Made by a program: the position numbers and the translations under genes. Of a DNA stretch of 64,000 bases, positions 1 through 7,926 are shown piece after piece. The notes under the pieces were generated by a model. The model had not been told where the DNA came from and ran no database searches. It worked only from the letters and a program-made list of their open reading frames with translations. Numbering within the stretch: the first letter of the stretch is position 1; the number at the start of each line of letters is the position of its first letter. The DNA is taken from NCBI GenBank assembly GCA_037482215.1, contig CP148074.1, positions 3,472,001 to 3,536,000 on the forward strand, given 5' to 3'. This DNA is from Pseudomonas mendocina. GTDB lineage: Bacteria > Pseudomonadota > Gammaproteobacteria > Pseudomonadales > Pseudomonadaceae.

Positions 1-836
1 ACGTATCCAAATCTGTTGTTAGCAAACGTCTGAGCGATTTAGAAAAGCGCCTCAACGCTAATCTGCTCTACCGTTCTACACGCAAAGTCACCCCTACTGA
101 AAACGGTCGACAGTTCTACAAGCAAAGCAAAGCGGCTATTGCCGACCTCAGCGAAGCTGCCGAATCAGCGGCTTTTGCAGACAGCGGCCTGTGCGGCAGC
201 ATGCGAATTTTGGCGCCCATGAGTTTGGGTACTCTCTGGTTGGCCCCTCGGGTGGCTGAGTTCATGCAGCTGCACCCGCGTATACAGATCAACCTGCAGC
301 TAGACGATCGGCTCACCGATTTTGAGCGTGAAGGCTACGACTTGTGTCTGCGTATATCACGTATCCGCGACAGCGCATTGATCGCCCGTGAACTGTCCAA
401 TAGCCCACGGCATTTGTGCTGCAGCCCCGCGTATGCAGAACAACACGGCGTTCCTTTAAACGCGGCAGAAATCCTTGACCACCCCATTATTGGGTACAGC
501 AATGTGTCTGCCAGCCAGGTATGGGCCTTTCACTCATTAGATAACCCCAACGAGCTTGTCAGCCTGTCGCCGCAGGGGCGCTTTACCACCAACAATGGAG
601 AAGTGATGCGGGATATGGCAGTTCAAGGCCTGGGGTTAAGCGTGCTGCCAGAGTTCATCATTCATCAACAACTGGCCAATGGCTCACTGATTACACTGGA
701 GCCGGGTGTCAGACCTGTAGATGACAAGATATACGCGCTTTACCCTCGCTCCAGCCGCTCACTTCGCAAGGTGCTAGCACTCTGCGATTTCCTTCAGCAG
801 AGTCTTATGTCGGCCCCATGGTCCCCCAGCCGATGA
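1..836 (+). CDS. LysR-family transcriptional regulator, 5' truncated by window edge
   Basis: The reading frame is open from position 3 to the stop at 834-836, so the start lies before the window. The first visible residues (VSKRLSDLEKRLNANLLYR, then TPTENGRQFY) are the second half of a LysR winged helix-turn-helix. They are followed by a LysR substrate-binding domain (MRILAPMSLGTLWLAPRVAEF onward) containing the usual NNGEVMRDMAVQGLGLSVLPEF segment. The internal ATG at 201 begins inside the effector domain and is not a credible start. A truncated haemoglobin gene follows 43 bp downstream on the same strand, so the two may be co-transcribed. The regulated target cannot be read from the window; LysR proteins often control a divergent gene, which would lie outside. 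Confidence 0.9.
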   Translation, partial: VSKSVVSKRLSDLEKRLNANLLYRSTRKVTPTENGRQFYKQSKAAIADLSEAAESAAFADSGLCGSMRILAPMSLGTLWLAPRVAEFMQLHPRIQINLQLDDRLTDFEREGYDLCLRISRIRDSALIARELSNSPRHLCCSPAYAEQHGVPLNAAEILDHPIIGYSNVSASQVWAFHSLDNPNELVSLSPQGRFTTNNGEVMRDMAVQGLGLSVLPEFIIHQQLANGSLITLEPGVRPVDDKIYALYPRSSRSLRKVLALCDFLQQSLMSAPWSPSR

Positions 837-879
837 AAACAAACTTTTGAATGTGTGTGTTTAGCGAGACCTAAGCGAT

Positions 880-1302
880 ATGAACTACGGGGTAGGCGAT
901 ACTTCCTATCAGGCGGCTGGCGGTTTTGAAGGCCTGAAGCGCCTGTGCAGGGACTTTTACCAGCTGATGGATCAACGCCCTGAAGCGGCCAAATTACGCA
1001 GTTTGCATGGAGAAGACCTGTCCATCAGCCAGGACAAACTGGCCTGTTTTCTCAGTGGCTGGCTAGGAGGCCCCAGGCTGTTCAGCGAGAAGTACGGCTC
1101 AATATCCATACCCGCGTTCCATGCACGCTGGCCAATTGATGAAGCCCTCAGCCAGAGCTGGCTGGACTGCATGGCCAGTGCCATTGCGCGTCAGTCGTAT
1201 GCCCCGGATTTTGCTGAATACCTGCTGACTCAACTACGCGTTCCTGCGGCCAGGGTGGTTCAGGCCAGCCGCAACCGTCATGGTACGGAATCTACAAACT
1301 AA
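880..1302 (+). CDS. group II truncated haemoglobin
   Basis: This 140-residue protein has the compact 2-on-2 globin pattern of the YjbI/TrHbII family: an N-terminal GGFEGLKRLCRDFYQLMD helix, the central LSISQDKLACFLSGWLGGP segment, the YGSISIPAFHARWPI stretch carrying the presumed proximal haem histidine, and a final helix ending in LRVPAARV. Family members bind haem and are linked to O2 or NO chemistry and oxidative or nitrosative stress; the role here is inferred from the family only. It follows the LysR gene by 43 bp on the same strand. A GC-rich inverted repeat just after the stop suggests that transcription ends there. Confidence 0.85.
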   Translation: MNYGVGDTSYQAAGGFEGLKRLCRDFYQLMDQRPEAAKLRSLHGEDLSISQDKLACFLSGWLGGPRLFSEKYGSISIPAFHARWPIDEALSQSWLDCMASAIARQSYAPDFAEYLLTQLRVPAARVVQASRNRHGTESTN

Positions 1303-1309
1303 CCCCCCC

Positions 1310-1341
1310 GGCCTTGAGTGCCTATATAACGCCTCAAGGCC
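1310..1341 (+). terminator. possible intrinsic terminator after the globin gene
   Basis: A perfect 9-bp stem (GGCCTTGAG at 1310-1318 and CTCAAGGCC at 1333-1341) surrounds a 14-nt loop, 7 bp after the globin stop codon. Only a weak T-rich stretch follows, so this is a hairpin with uncertain strength. Confidence 0.4.
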
Positions 1342-1451
1342 GCATCCTTTACAGGCGGAATGCCCCCGCAGTTTTTTCCTAGCCAGCGACTACAAAAATC
1401 ATCATTTCGCGTTTCCCGGGTTCTGCACAGAATGGCCCTGACATTCACGTT

Positions 1452-1467
1452 GGGCGCATTCATTGCG
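1452..1467 (+). promoter_or_regulatory. weak sigma-54-like -24/-12 candidate
   Basis: GG at 1453-1454 and GC at 1465-1466 are separated by exactly 10 bp, with TT before the GC, as in sigma-54 promoters. The -24 block is GGGCGC rather than TGGCAC. It sits 32 bp before the chosen start of the monooxygenase-like gene, which would leave a short leader containing the ribosome binding site. The match is partial and could be chance. Confidence 0.25.
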
Positions 1468-1498
1468 CGAGCGCAAGCAGAACAAGAAGAGGCTGGAG

Positions 1499-2809
1499 AT
1501 GAACGATTTAAATCAAACTGCCATCGGCAACACCACTCCACTGACGCCACAGGCAATCGAGATCGACACCCTTGTTGTCGGCGCAGGCCAGGCTGGCGTT
1601 GCAATGAGCGAGCACCTGACCAATCTCGGTGTTCCACACCTTGTTCTGGAGCGCAATCGCATTGCTGAAGCATGGCGCACCGGACGTTGGGACTCGCTGG
1701 TAGCCAATGGCCCGGCCTGGCACGACCGCTTTCCGGGCATGGAGTTTGAAGGCGTCCCGGCCGACGGTTTCCCCCACAAGGAGCAGGTGGCTGATTACTT
1801 CGTAGCCTATGCTAAAAAATTCAACGCCCCTATTCGCACCGGCGTCGAAGTGAAAAAAGTTGTGCGCAATGCTGACCGTGCAGGTTTCACCGTAGAGACC
1901 TCAGAAGGCATCATTCAGGCTCGTCGTGTGGTCTCCGCCACAGGCCCGTTTCAGAAGCCAGTGATCCCAGCCATTGCGCCTAATGACCCCAGTATCACGC
2001 AACTGCACTCCGCGGCTTACTACAACCCGCAACAGCTTGATGATGGCGCCGTACTCGTGGTGGGTGCTGGTTCTTCAGGTGTGCAGATCGCTGATGAACT
2101 GCAGCGTGCAAGCAAACAGGTTTACCTGTCCGTCGGCGCCCACGACCGTCCACCGCGCTCCTACCGTAACCGCGATTTCTGCTGGTGGTTGGGCGTACTG
2201 GGTTTGTGGGATGCAGAAGCGGCAGTACCGGGTAAAGAACACGTAACCATCGCCGTCAGCGGCGCCCGTGGCGGCCATACCGTTGACTTCCGCGAACTGG
2301 CTCATCAAGGCATCAAGCTGGTGGGGCTGACCAAGTCATTCGCCGATGGCAAGGTCACCTTCCAGGCCGACTTGGCCGAGAACCTTGCCCGTGGTGATGA
2401 AAACTACCTGTCACTGCTGGATGCTGCCGATGCCTACATCGCCCGCAACGGCCTGGACTTGCCAGAAGAGCCAGAAGCCCGCGTACGCTTGCCTGAGCCT
2501 GAGTGCGTTCGCAACCCAATCCTTGAGTTGAACCTGAAAGAAGCCGGCATCCGCACCATCATCTGGGCAACCGGTTACTCGGTGGATTTCAGCTGGCTGC
2601 CGCAAACGGCATTGGACGCTAACGGTAAGCCACAGCACCAGCGCGGCGTTTCCAGCGAGCCAGGCGTGTATTTCATTGGCCTGCCTTGGCTGTCCCGCCG
2701 TGGTTCGACCTTTATCTGGGGCGTGTGGCATGACGCTAAACACATCGCCGATCACATCGCCACCCAGCGTAAATACTTGGCCTACCAAGCGCCTAACGAG
2801 CGCAAGTGA
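1499..2809 (+). CDS. FAD/NAD(P)-dependent monooxygenase-like flavoprotein
   Basis: This 436-residue protein has an N-terminal FAD-binding GAGQAG motif (about residues 28-33), a second dinucleotide-binding motif VVGAGSSGVQIADEL in the middle for NADPH, and a C-terminal ATGYSVDFSWL motif. This is the two-Rossmann layout of flavin-containing and N-hydroxylating or Baeyer-Villiger-like monooxygenases (the CzcO/TrkA-type group). The ATG at 1499 is chosen because AGAAGAGG lies 6-7 bp upstream; an upstream in-frame ATG at 1463 lacks such a site. The Rid-family, DUF1028 and deacylase genes follow on the same strand, so it probably heads a catabolic operon. The substrate is unknown; oxygenation of a ring or of an amine-derived acid is an inference from context. 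Confidence 0.82.
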   Translation: MNDLNQTAIGNTTPLTPQAIEIDTLVVGAGQAGVAMSEHLTNLGVPHLVLERNRIAEAWRTGRWDSLVANGPAWHDRFPGMEFEGVPADGFPHKEQVADYFVAYAKKFNAPIRTGVEVKKVVRNADRAGFTVETSEGIIQARRVVSATGPFQKPVIPAIAPNDPSITQLHSAAYYNPQQLDDGAVLVVGAGSSGVQIADELQRASKQVYLSVGAHDRPPRSYRNRDFCWWLGVLGLWDAEAAVPGKEHVTIAVSGARGGHTVDFRELAHQGIKLVGLTKSFADGKVTFQADLAENLARGDENYLSLLDAADAYIARNGLDLPEEPEARVRLPEPECVRNPILELNLKEAGIRTIIWATGYSVDFSWLPQTALDANGKPQHQRGVSSEPGVYFIGLPWLSRRGSTFIWGVWHDAKHIADHIATQRKYLAYQAPNERK

Positions 2810-2888
2810 ATCCTTAAGCCCAAGCAGGTCTCGCGTGAGGCCTGCTGCTCTTGCTCACACTATAAAACTGAACAACGGAATTCTGCCC

Positions 2889-3320
2889 ATGCCTACTCAT
2901 ACTCGCATTCGCATGTTCAACACCAAGGTCACCTATCCTAATCAGAATCTGGACAACGACCTGTGCCAAGCCGTCCGTGCCGGTAACACTGTTTATGTAC
3001 GCGGCCAGGTTGGCACCGACTTCGAAGGCAATCTGGTCGGCCTCGGCGACCCTCGCGCGCAAACCGAACAGGCGATGAAAAACGTTAAGCAATTGCTGGA
3101 AGAAGCAGGCAGCGACCTGTCTCACATCGTAAAAACCACCACGTACCTGATTGATCCGCGCTACCGTGAACCGGTCTATCAGGAAGTCGGCAAGTGGCTT
3201 AAGGGCGTATTCCCGATTTCCACAGGCTTGGTGGTGAGTGCTCTGGCACAACCACAGTGGCTGATGGAAATTGACGTGATTGCCGTCATCCCAGATGACT
3301 GGACCCCCACTAACGCATAA
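2889..3320 (+). CDS. Rid-family (YjgF/YER057c/UK114) protein lacking the canonical arginine
   Basis: This 143-residue protein has the Rid fold pattern: GNTVYVRGQVGTDFEGNLVG, then QTEQAMKNVKQLLEEAGSDLSHIVKTTTYL, and a C-terminal MEIDVIAVIP strand. RidA enzymes hydrolyse reactive imines or enamines using an Arg (Arg105 in E. coli RidA) within VARLP. By eye, the matching position here is Ala118 in VVSALAQPQWLMEIDV, so this member probably belongs to a non-RidA Rid subgroup with different or no imine deaminase activity. The start at 2889 is chosen from family length; the longer open frame upstream overlaps the previous gene. It lies 79 bp after the monooxygenase gene and 9 bp before DUF1028, which supports one operon. 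Confidence 0.88.
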   Translation: MPTHTRIRMFNTKVTYPNQNLDNDLCQAVRAGNTVYVRGQVGTDFEGNLVGLGDPRAQTEQAMKNVKQLLEEAGSDLSHIVKTTTYLIDPRYREPVYQEVGKWLKGVFPISTGLVVSALAQPQWLMEIDVIAVIPDDWTPTNA

Positions 3321-3329
3321 GGAACTGCC

Positions 3330-4004
3330 ATGACCTTCTCCATCGTCGGCCGCTGTGCTGAAACCGGCCAGCTGGGCATCGCCATCAGCTCATCCAGTAT
3401 TGCCGTGGGCGCTCGCTGCCCATGGCTACGCGCCGGTGTGGGTGCCGTTTCCAGCCAGAACATCACCCTGCCCGCTCTGGGTCCGCAGATTCTCGACGAA
3501 CTTGAAGCGGGTAAAGAGCCTGCCGCTGCGCTGGAGCAGGTGCTCAGTCGTAATGGTTACAGCCAATACCGGCAAGTAGCCGTGCTGGACAGCAAAGGTC
3601 GCAGCGCACTGTTTTCCGGCAGTGAGTCCCTCGGGGTTTATAACGCCGTTGCCGGTGAACAATGCGTTGCTGCGGGTAACCTGCTGAGCAGCCCGGCAGT
3701 CATTAATGCCATGGTGCAGGCGTTCGAGCATGCCGGAGGGCACCTTGCGGATCGCCTGCTCAGCGCGATGCAAGCGGCAATGGCCGAAGGTGGTGAGGCT
3801 GGCCCTGTACACTCCGCCGCCTTAAAAGTTGTGGACGACCTAACCTGGCCCCTGATTGATCTGCGTGTGGATTGGGCGGATAACGACCCAATCGGTGAAC
3901 TGGGCAAACTCTGGCAAGCCTACAAACCGCAGATGCAGGACTACGTGACCCGCGCCCTGGACCCGACCAAGGCGCCTAGCTATGGCGTACCTGGCGATGA
4001 GTAG
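3330..4004 (+). CDS. DUF1028 family protein, Ntn-hydrolase-like
   Basis: The 224 residues match the DUF1028 family: the N-terminus MTFSIVGRCAETGQLGIAIS, the SIAVGARCPWLRAGVGAVSSQ block, and later LPALGPQILDELEAGKEPAAAL and the VLDSKGRSALFSG segment. DUF1028 proteins are predicted to have the N-terminal-nucleophile hydrolase fold. Thr2 would be the nucleophile after removal of Met1, but that is an inference. No reaction is firmly known to me for the family. The gene starts 9 bp after the Rid gene and its end overlaps the start of the ArgE/DapE-like gene, so translation of the three is probably coupled. Confidence 0.88.
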   Translation: MTFSIVGRCAETGQLGIAISSSSIAVGARCPWLRAGVGAVSSQNITLPALGPQILDELEAGKEPAAALEQVLSRNGYSQYRQVAVLDSKGRSALFSGSESLGVYNAVAGEQCVAAGNLLSSPAVINAMVQAFEHAGGHLADRLLSAMQAAMAEGGEAGPVHSAALKVVDDLTWPLIDLRVDWADNDPIGELGKLWQAYKPQMQDYVTRALDPTKAPSYGVPGDE

Positions 4005-5154
4005 CAGCCGTGACCTGCTGGCTCGACTGATAGCCTTCCCTACCGTCAGCCGCGACTCCAACCTAGCCTTGATTGGCTTTGTCCGCGACTACCTGGAAGG
4101 CCTCGGCGTTGCCTGCGAGCTGGATTACAACAGCGATCAGAGTAAAGCCAATCTGTATGCCCGTTTTGGGCCAGATATTCCTGGCGGTGTGTTGCTGTCA
4201 GGGCACACCGATGTGGTGCCGGTAGATGGACAAAACTGGACGGTTCCCCCCTTTGAGCTGACCGAGCGAGATGGCCGTCTGTATGGGCGCGGCACTGCGG
4301 ATATGAAAGGCTACATTGCGTGTGTCTTGGCCGCCGTTCCACAGCTGCTATCGGCCCCGTTGCGCGTCCCTGTGCATCTGGCCTTCTCCTATGATGAAGA
4401 GGTCGGCTGCCTGGGAGTCCGCACCTTGCTGGAAAAAATCCGCCAACAGCCTAACCCACCAGCGATATGCATCATCGGCGAGCCAACCGAGCTCAAGCCC
4501 GTACTCGGCCACAAAGGCAAACTGGCCATGCGCTGCCAGATTCACGGCGCGGCCTGCCATTCGGCCTACGCACCGCAAGGGGTTAACGCCATTGAATACG
4601 CGGCCAAACTGATCAACCGCCTCGGTGAAATCGGTCAGCGTCTGAGTGCAGTTGAACGCCACGACCCGCGCTTCGATCCGCCCTACTCTACCGTTCAAAC
4701 CGGACTGATACAGGGTGGCCGCGCACTGAATATCGTCCCGGCAGAATGCCAGTTCGACTTTGAAGTACGCGCCCTCCCCAGCGATGACCCGGAGCAGGTT
4801 GCAGAGGAGTTACGGGCCTATGCAGAAAGCGAGTTGCTGCCAGAGATGCGCAGTCGCAGTGAGGCCAGCAAGATCGAGATGAAATCGCTGTCCGCCTATC
4901 CAGGTTTGGCGACTGATCCGAACAGCGCCGCCGCGGAACTGTTGGCCTTGCTTAGCGGCAGCCGTGACTTTGGGACGGTGGCGTTTGGAACAGAAGGTGG
5001 CTTGTTCGATCAGGCCGGAGTACCTACTGTGATCTGCGGCCCCGGCAGTATGGACCAAGGCCACAAACCGGATGAGTTCGTCAGCCAGCAACAGCTGGAC
5101 GCCTGCGATGCGATGCTGAATCGCCTGGCTCAGTGGTCGCAAAACCCTGCCTAA
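3982..5154 (+). CDS. ArgE/DapE-type M20 deacylase (acetylornithine deacetylase-like)
   Basis: This 390-residue M20 metallopeptidase has the motif order SGHTDVVPVDGQNW (metal-binding His and Asp with the D of HTD), GRGTADMKGYIA (bridging Asp), YDEEVGCLG (catalytic Glu pair) and IIGEPTELKP. Family members hydrolyse N-acyl groups from amino acids; the best match by eye is to acetylornithine deacetylase. Two starts are possible: 3982, with AAGG 9 bp upstream, or 3997, whose MSSSRDLLARLIAF fits the usual family N-terminus. Either overlaps the end of the DUF1028 gene. The location in a catabolic operon, not with arg genes, suggests a degradative deacylase rather than arginine biosynthesis; that is inferred. 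Confidence 0.85.
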   Translation: MAYLAMSSSRDLLARLIAFPTVSRDSNLALIGFVRDYLEGLGVACELDYNSDQSKANLYARFGPDIPGGVLLSGHTDVVPVDGQNWTVPPFELTERDGRLYGRGTADMKGYIACVLAAVPQLLSAPLRVPVHLAFSYDEEVGCLGVRTLLEKIRQQPNPPAICIIGEPTELKPVLGHKGKLAMRCQIHGAACHSAYAPQGVNAIEYAAKLINRLGEIGQRLSAVERHDPRFDPPYSTVQTGLIQGGRALNIVPAECQFDFEVRALPSDDPEQVAEELRAYAESELLPEMRSRSEASKIEMKSLSAYPGLATDPNSAAAELLALLSGSRDFGTVAFGTEGGLFDQAGVPTVICGPGSMDQGHKPDEFVSQQQLDACDAMLNRLAQWSQNPA

Positions 5155-5157
5155 AGG

Positions 5158-5222
5158 TTCGTGGCTGAAGCCACTCCTACATAAAAGCAACACCGCCTGT
5201 AGGAGCGACTTCAGCCGCGAAA
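5158..5222. repeat. paired inverted REP elements (REPIN/BIME-like)
   Basis: Two inverted copies of a common Pseudomonas REP sequence (the GTAGGAGCGACTTCAGCCGCGA type) lie at 5158-5181 and 5198-5222, separated by 16 bp. Each copy can fold alone and the pair can form a long hairpin. They sit between the convergent deacylase and LysR genes, the usual position for such elements, where they may also act as a bidirectional terminator. Confidence 0.8.
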
Positions 5223-5232
5223 GTCCCAGCGC

Positions 5233-6156
5233 TTAATCCGCCGATTCTTCCGTTTTGGAGCCCAGCTGCTCTTTGCAGAACTCGATAAACAGCTGCGCGG
5301 GTTTAGTCAGCTGCGAGCGTTTCAGCCAGGCCGCCGCCAACCCTGAGCTGGTCACATCCTCAGCGATATCCACCACGACCACTTTCTTGCCATCGTAGGT
5401 GCACTCCGAGTGCGGCCGCGTCACCAACAGCGAGAAACCAAAGCCCTGCCCCACCATGCCCCGCACCATTTCGATGGACGGAGAACTGAAGACAATATTC
5501 GGCGTCAGGCCCAACTCTTCAAACAGGCTGACAAAGTAAGTACGGCTCGGCAGCACATCCAGCAAAATCATCGGCTCAAGACACAAGTCACGCAGAGAAA
5601 CTTGGGCCTGCCCCGTAAAACGGTGGCCCTCAGGTAGCAATGCGTAAGGTTTTTGCGGCGCCATTAACGGCTCACTATCGATGGTGACATCCAGATCATG
5701 GTCATACAGGATCGCCAGATCGAAGCGCCCTGCCGTCATCCCTTGGATCAGCTCCTGCTGCTCACCATCGCGAATACGAATTTCCACCCCCGGATACAGG
5801 GCATTAAAGCCTGCAATCAGGCGTGGCAGGTAAAGCGGTGCAACGGTTTCGAAGCAGCCGATATCGATCTGCCCGGCCACCACATCATTGTCGGCCAGCG
5901 CGTTCTGTTCGAACTCCCGGGCCATGCGCATCAGCTCCTGCGCTTTTTTATAGAAGCGCGCGCCCCCCGGTGTCAGCGATACACCCTGAGCGTGGTGGCG
6001 AATAAACAGTTGCAGGCCGAAGCTTTCCTCCAGCCCCTTGATCGCGGTGGAGATGGACGGCTGAGCGATGTACAGCTTGCGGGAAGCCTCAGCGACACTG
6101 CCACATTCCACAGTGGTCACAAAGTATTTGAGTTGGCGCAAGGTATAAGCGGCCAT
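5233..6156 (-). CDS. LysR-family transcriptional regulator of the adjacent catabolic genes
   Basis: This complete 307-residue LysR protein has an N-terminal helix-turn-helix (YTLRQLKYFVTTVECGSV, then AQPSISTAIKGLEESFGLQLF, residues about 1-65). An effector domain follows with GQIDIGCFETVAPLYLPRLI and a SSPSIEMVRGMVGQGFGFSLL segment. It is transcribed away from the aldehyde dehydrogenase gene and towards the deacylase. The 206-bp gap to the aldehyde dehydrogenase gene is the likely site of autoregulation and activation. It probably senses the substrate or an intermediate of the flanking pathway; the effector is unknown. Confidence 0.92.
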   Translation of the reverse strand: MAAYTLRQLKYFVTTVECGSVAEASRKLYIAQPSISTAIKGLEESFGLQLFIRHHAQGVSLTPGGARFYKKAQELMRMAREFEQNALADNDVVAGQIDIGCFETVAPLYLPRLIAGFNALYPGVEIRIRDGEQQELIQGMTAGRFDLAILYDHDLDVTIDSEPLMAPQKPYALLPEGHRFTGQAQVSLRDLCLEPMILLDVLPSRTYFVSLFEELGLTPNIVFSSPSIEMVRGMVGQGFGFSLLVTRPHSECTYDGKKVVVVDIAEDVTSSGLAAAWLKRSQLTKPAQLFIEFCKEQLGSKTEESAD

Positions 6157-6362
6157 AGATCACCTCTTTAGCAGCTCTGAACCGCTGCTTTTTTGTCTTT
6201 ATTGTGCGGCTCACAACATACCCTAGCCCCACAAACTCGGCTGACCATTTTTTTCATGGCTTACGAGTATATTTTTACTAATTTTCCTTCTTGGCAGCCT
6301 GCGCCACCATCGTCATCACAACTACAAGGCCGATCACGGCACCATGACGAGGTACACAGGCT

Positions 6363-7856
6363 ATGTTGCAGCACAGCGATTGGCAGAAGCGTGCAGCCGA
6401 TCAACGCTTCATTACCCAAGCTCTGATCGACGGCAAATGGGTCAACGCCCGCAGTGGCAAAACATTCGATTCCATTAACCCGGCGAACAATCAGTTACTG
6501 GCGCAAGTGGCATCCTGCGATGCAGACGACGTAGACCTGGCCGTCAGCAGTGCCCGTAAAGCCTTCGAGCAAGGCCCGTGGGCACGCATGGCTCCTCGTG
6601 AGCGTAAACAAGTGCTGCTGCGTCTGGCAGAACTGATTCTGCAAAACCGTGAAGAGCTGGCCCTGCTCGAATCGCTGAACATGGGCAAGCCAGTCATGGA
6701 CGCTTACAACATCGACGTACCGGGCGCCGCAGGCGTGTTCAGCTGGTACGGCGAAGCACTGGATAAGCTCTACGACCAGGTTGCCCCTACCGCCAGTGAC
6801 GCACTGGCCACCATCACCCGCGACCCGCTTGGCGTAGTCGCCGCCGTGGTGCCTTGGAACTTCCCCCTTGATCTGGCTTCTTGGAAGCTGGGCCCAGCCC
6901 TGGCGGCTGGTAACTCAGTCATCCTCAAACCTGCTGAGCAATCGCCGTTCTCTGCCCTGCGTTTGGGTGAGCTGGCGTTGGAAGCGGGCTTGCCAGCAGG
7001 TGTGCTGAACGTGCTCCCCGGTCTGGGCGAAAGCGCAGGCAAAGCACTGGGCCTGCATATGGATGTGGATTGCCTGGCGTTCACCGGCTCCACTGAAGTG
7101 GGTAAATACTTCATGGGCTACTCGGCCCAGTCCAACCTTAAGCAGGTGTGGCTGGAGTGCGGTGGCAAAAGCGCCAACGTCGTCTTCGCCGATTGCCAGG
7201 ACCTGGATCTGGCCGCTGAAAAAGCAGCCTTTGCGATTTTCTTCAATCAGGGCGAGGTCTGCTCTGCCAACTCTCGCCTGCTGGTTCAGCGCGACATTCA
7301 TGATGAGTTCGTCGAACGTGTAGCCGTCAAAGCACAAAAATGGTTGCCGGGTGATCCGCTTGATCCGGCCAGCCCTGCCGGTGCCATCGTCGATGCACGT
7401 CAGGCCAAACGCATCATGGACTTTATCGACATGGCTCAGCGTCAAGGCGCGAAGTTGATCTGTGGTGGGCAGCGTTCGACCTTCAACGGTTCCGATAACT
7501 TCATCCAGCCAACCATCTTCACCAATGTCACACCGGACATGCAGCTGGCGCAGGACGAGGTCTTCGGACCGGTGCTGGCCGTCATCCCGTTTGATACAGA
7601 AGAAGAAGCTATCCAGCTCGCCAACGACAGCCAATACGGCCTGGCCGCCTCGCTGTGGACTGATGACCTGCACCGCGCCCACCGTGTGGCCCGCCAGCTG
7701 CGCGCAGGCACCGTCTCGGTCAACACCGCCGACGCCCTGGATGTCTGCGTACCGTTCGGAGGCTGCAAGCAGTCGGGCTTCGGCCGCGATCTGTCGCTGC
7801 ACGCTTTCGACAAATACAGCCAACTGAAAACCACGTGGTTCCAGTTGCGCTCCTGA
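6363..7856 (+). CDS. NAD(P)-dependent aldehyde dehydrogenase (PuuC/KauB-like)
   Basis: This 497-residue enzyme carries all the hallmarks of the aldehyde dehydrogenase superfamily: VVPWNFP (Asn166), ILKPAEQSP (Lys189), FTGSTEVGK, LECGGKSA (Glu265, general base) and the nucleophile Cys300 in NQGEVCSANSRLL. The sequence is closest by eye to the gamma-glutamyl-gamma-aminobutyraldehyde dehydrogenases of amine catabolism. It would oxidise the aldehyde left after transamination by the class III aminotransferase two genes downstream. GAGG about 10 bp before the ATG supports the start. The gene opens a three-gene unit with the permease and the transaminase, divergent from the LysR regulator. Confidence 0.92.
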   Translation: MLQHSDWQKRAADQRFITQALIDGKWVNARSGKTFDSINPANNQLLAQVASCDADDVDLAVSSARKAFEQGPWARMAPRERKQVLLRLAELILQNREELALLESLNMGKPVMDAYNIDVPGAAGVFSWYGEALDKLYDQVAPTASDALATITRDPLGVVAAVVPWNFPLDLASWKLGPALAAGNSVILKPAEQSPFSALRLGELALEAGLPAGVLNVLPGLGESAGKALGLHMDVDCLAFTGSTEVGKYFMGYSAQSNLKQVWLECGGKSANVVFADCQDLDLAAEKAAFAIFFNQGEVCSANSRLLVQRDIHDEFVERVAVKAQKWLPGDPLDPASPAGAIVDARQAKRIMDFIDMAQRQGAKLICGGQRSTFNGSDNFIQPTIFTNVTPDMQLAQDEVFGPVLAVIPFDTEEEAIQLANDSQYGLAASLWTDDLHRAHRVARQLRAGTVSVNTADALDVCVPFGGCKQSGFGRDLSLHAFDKYSQLKTTWFQLRS

Positions 7857-7926
7857 CAGGAGTCAGCGTTCCCACGGAGCGGATTAACCGATTCACCTGA
7901 CACAACAATAAGAGCAGGAGTATCCC

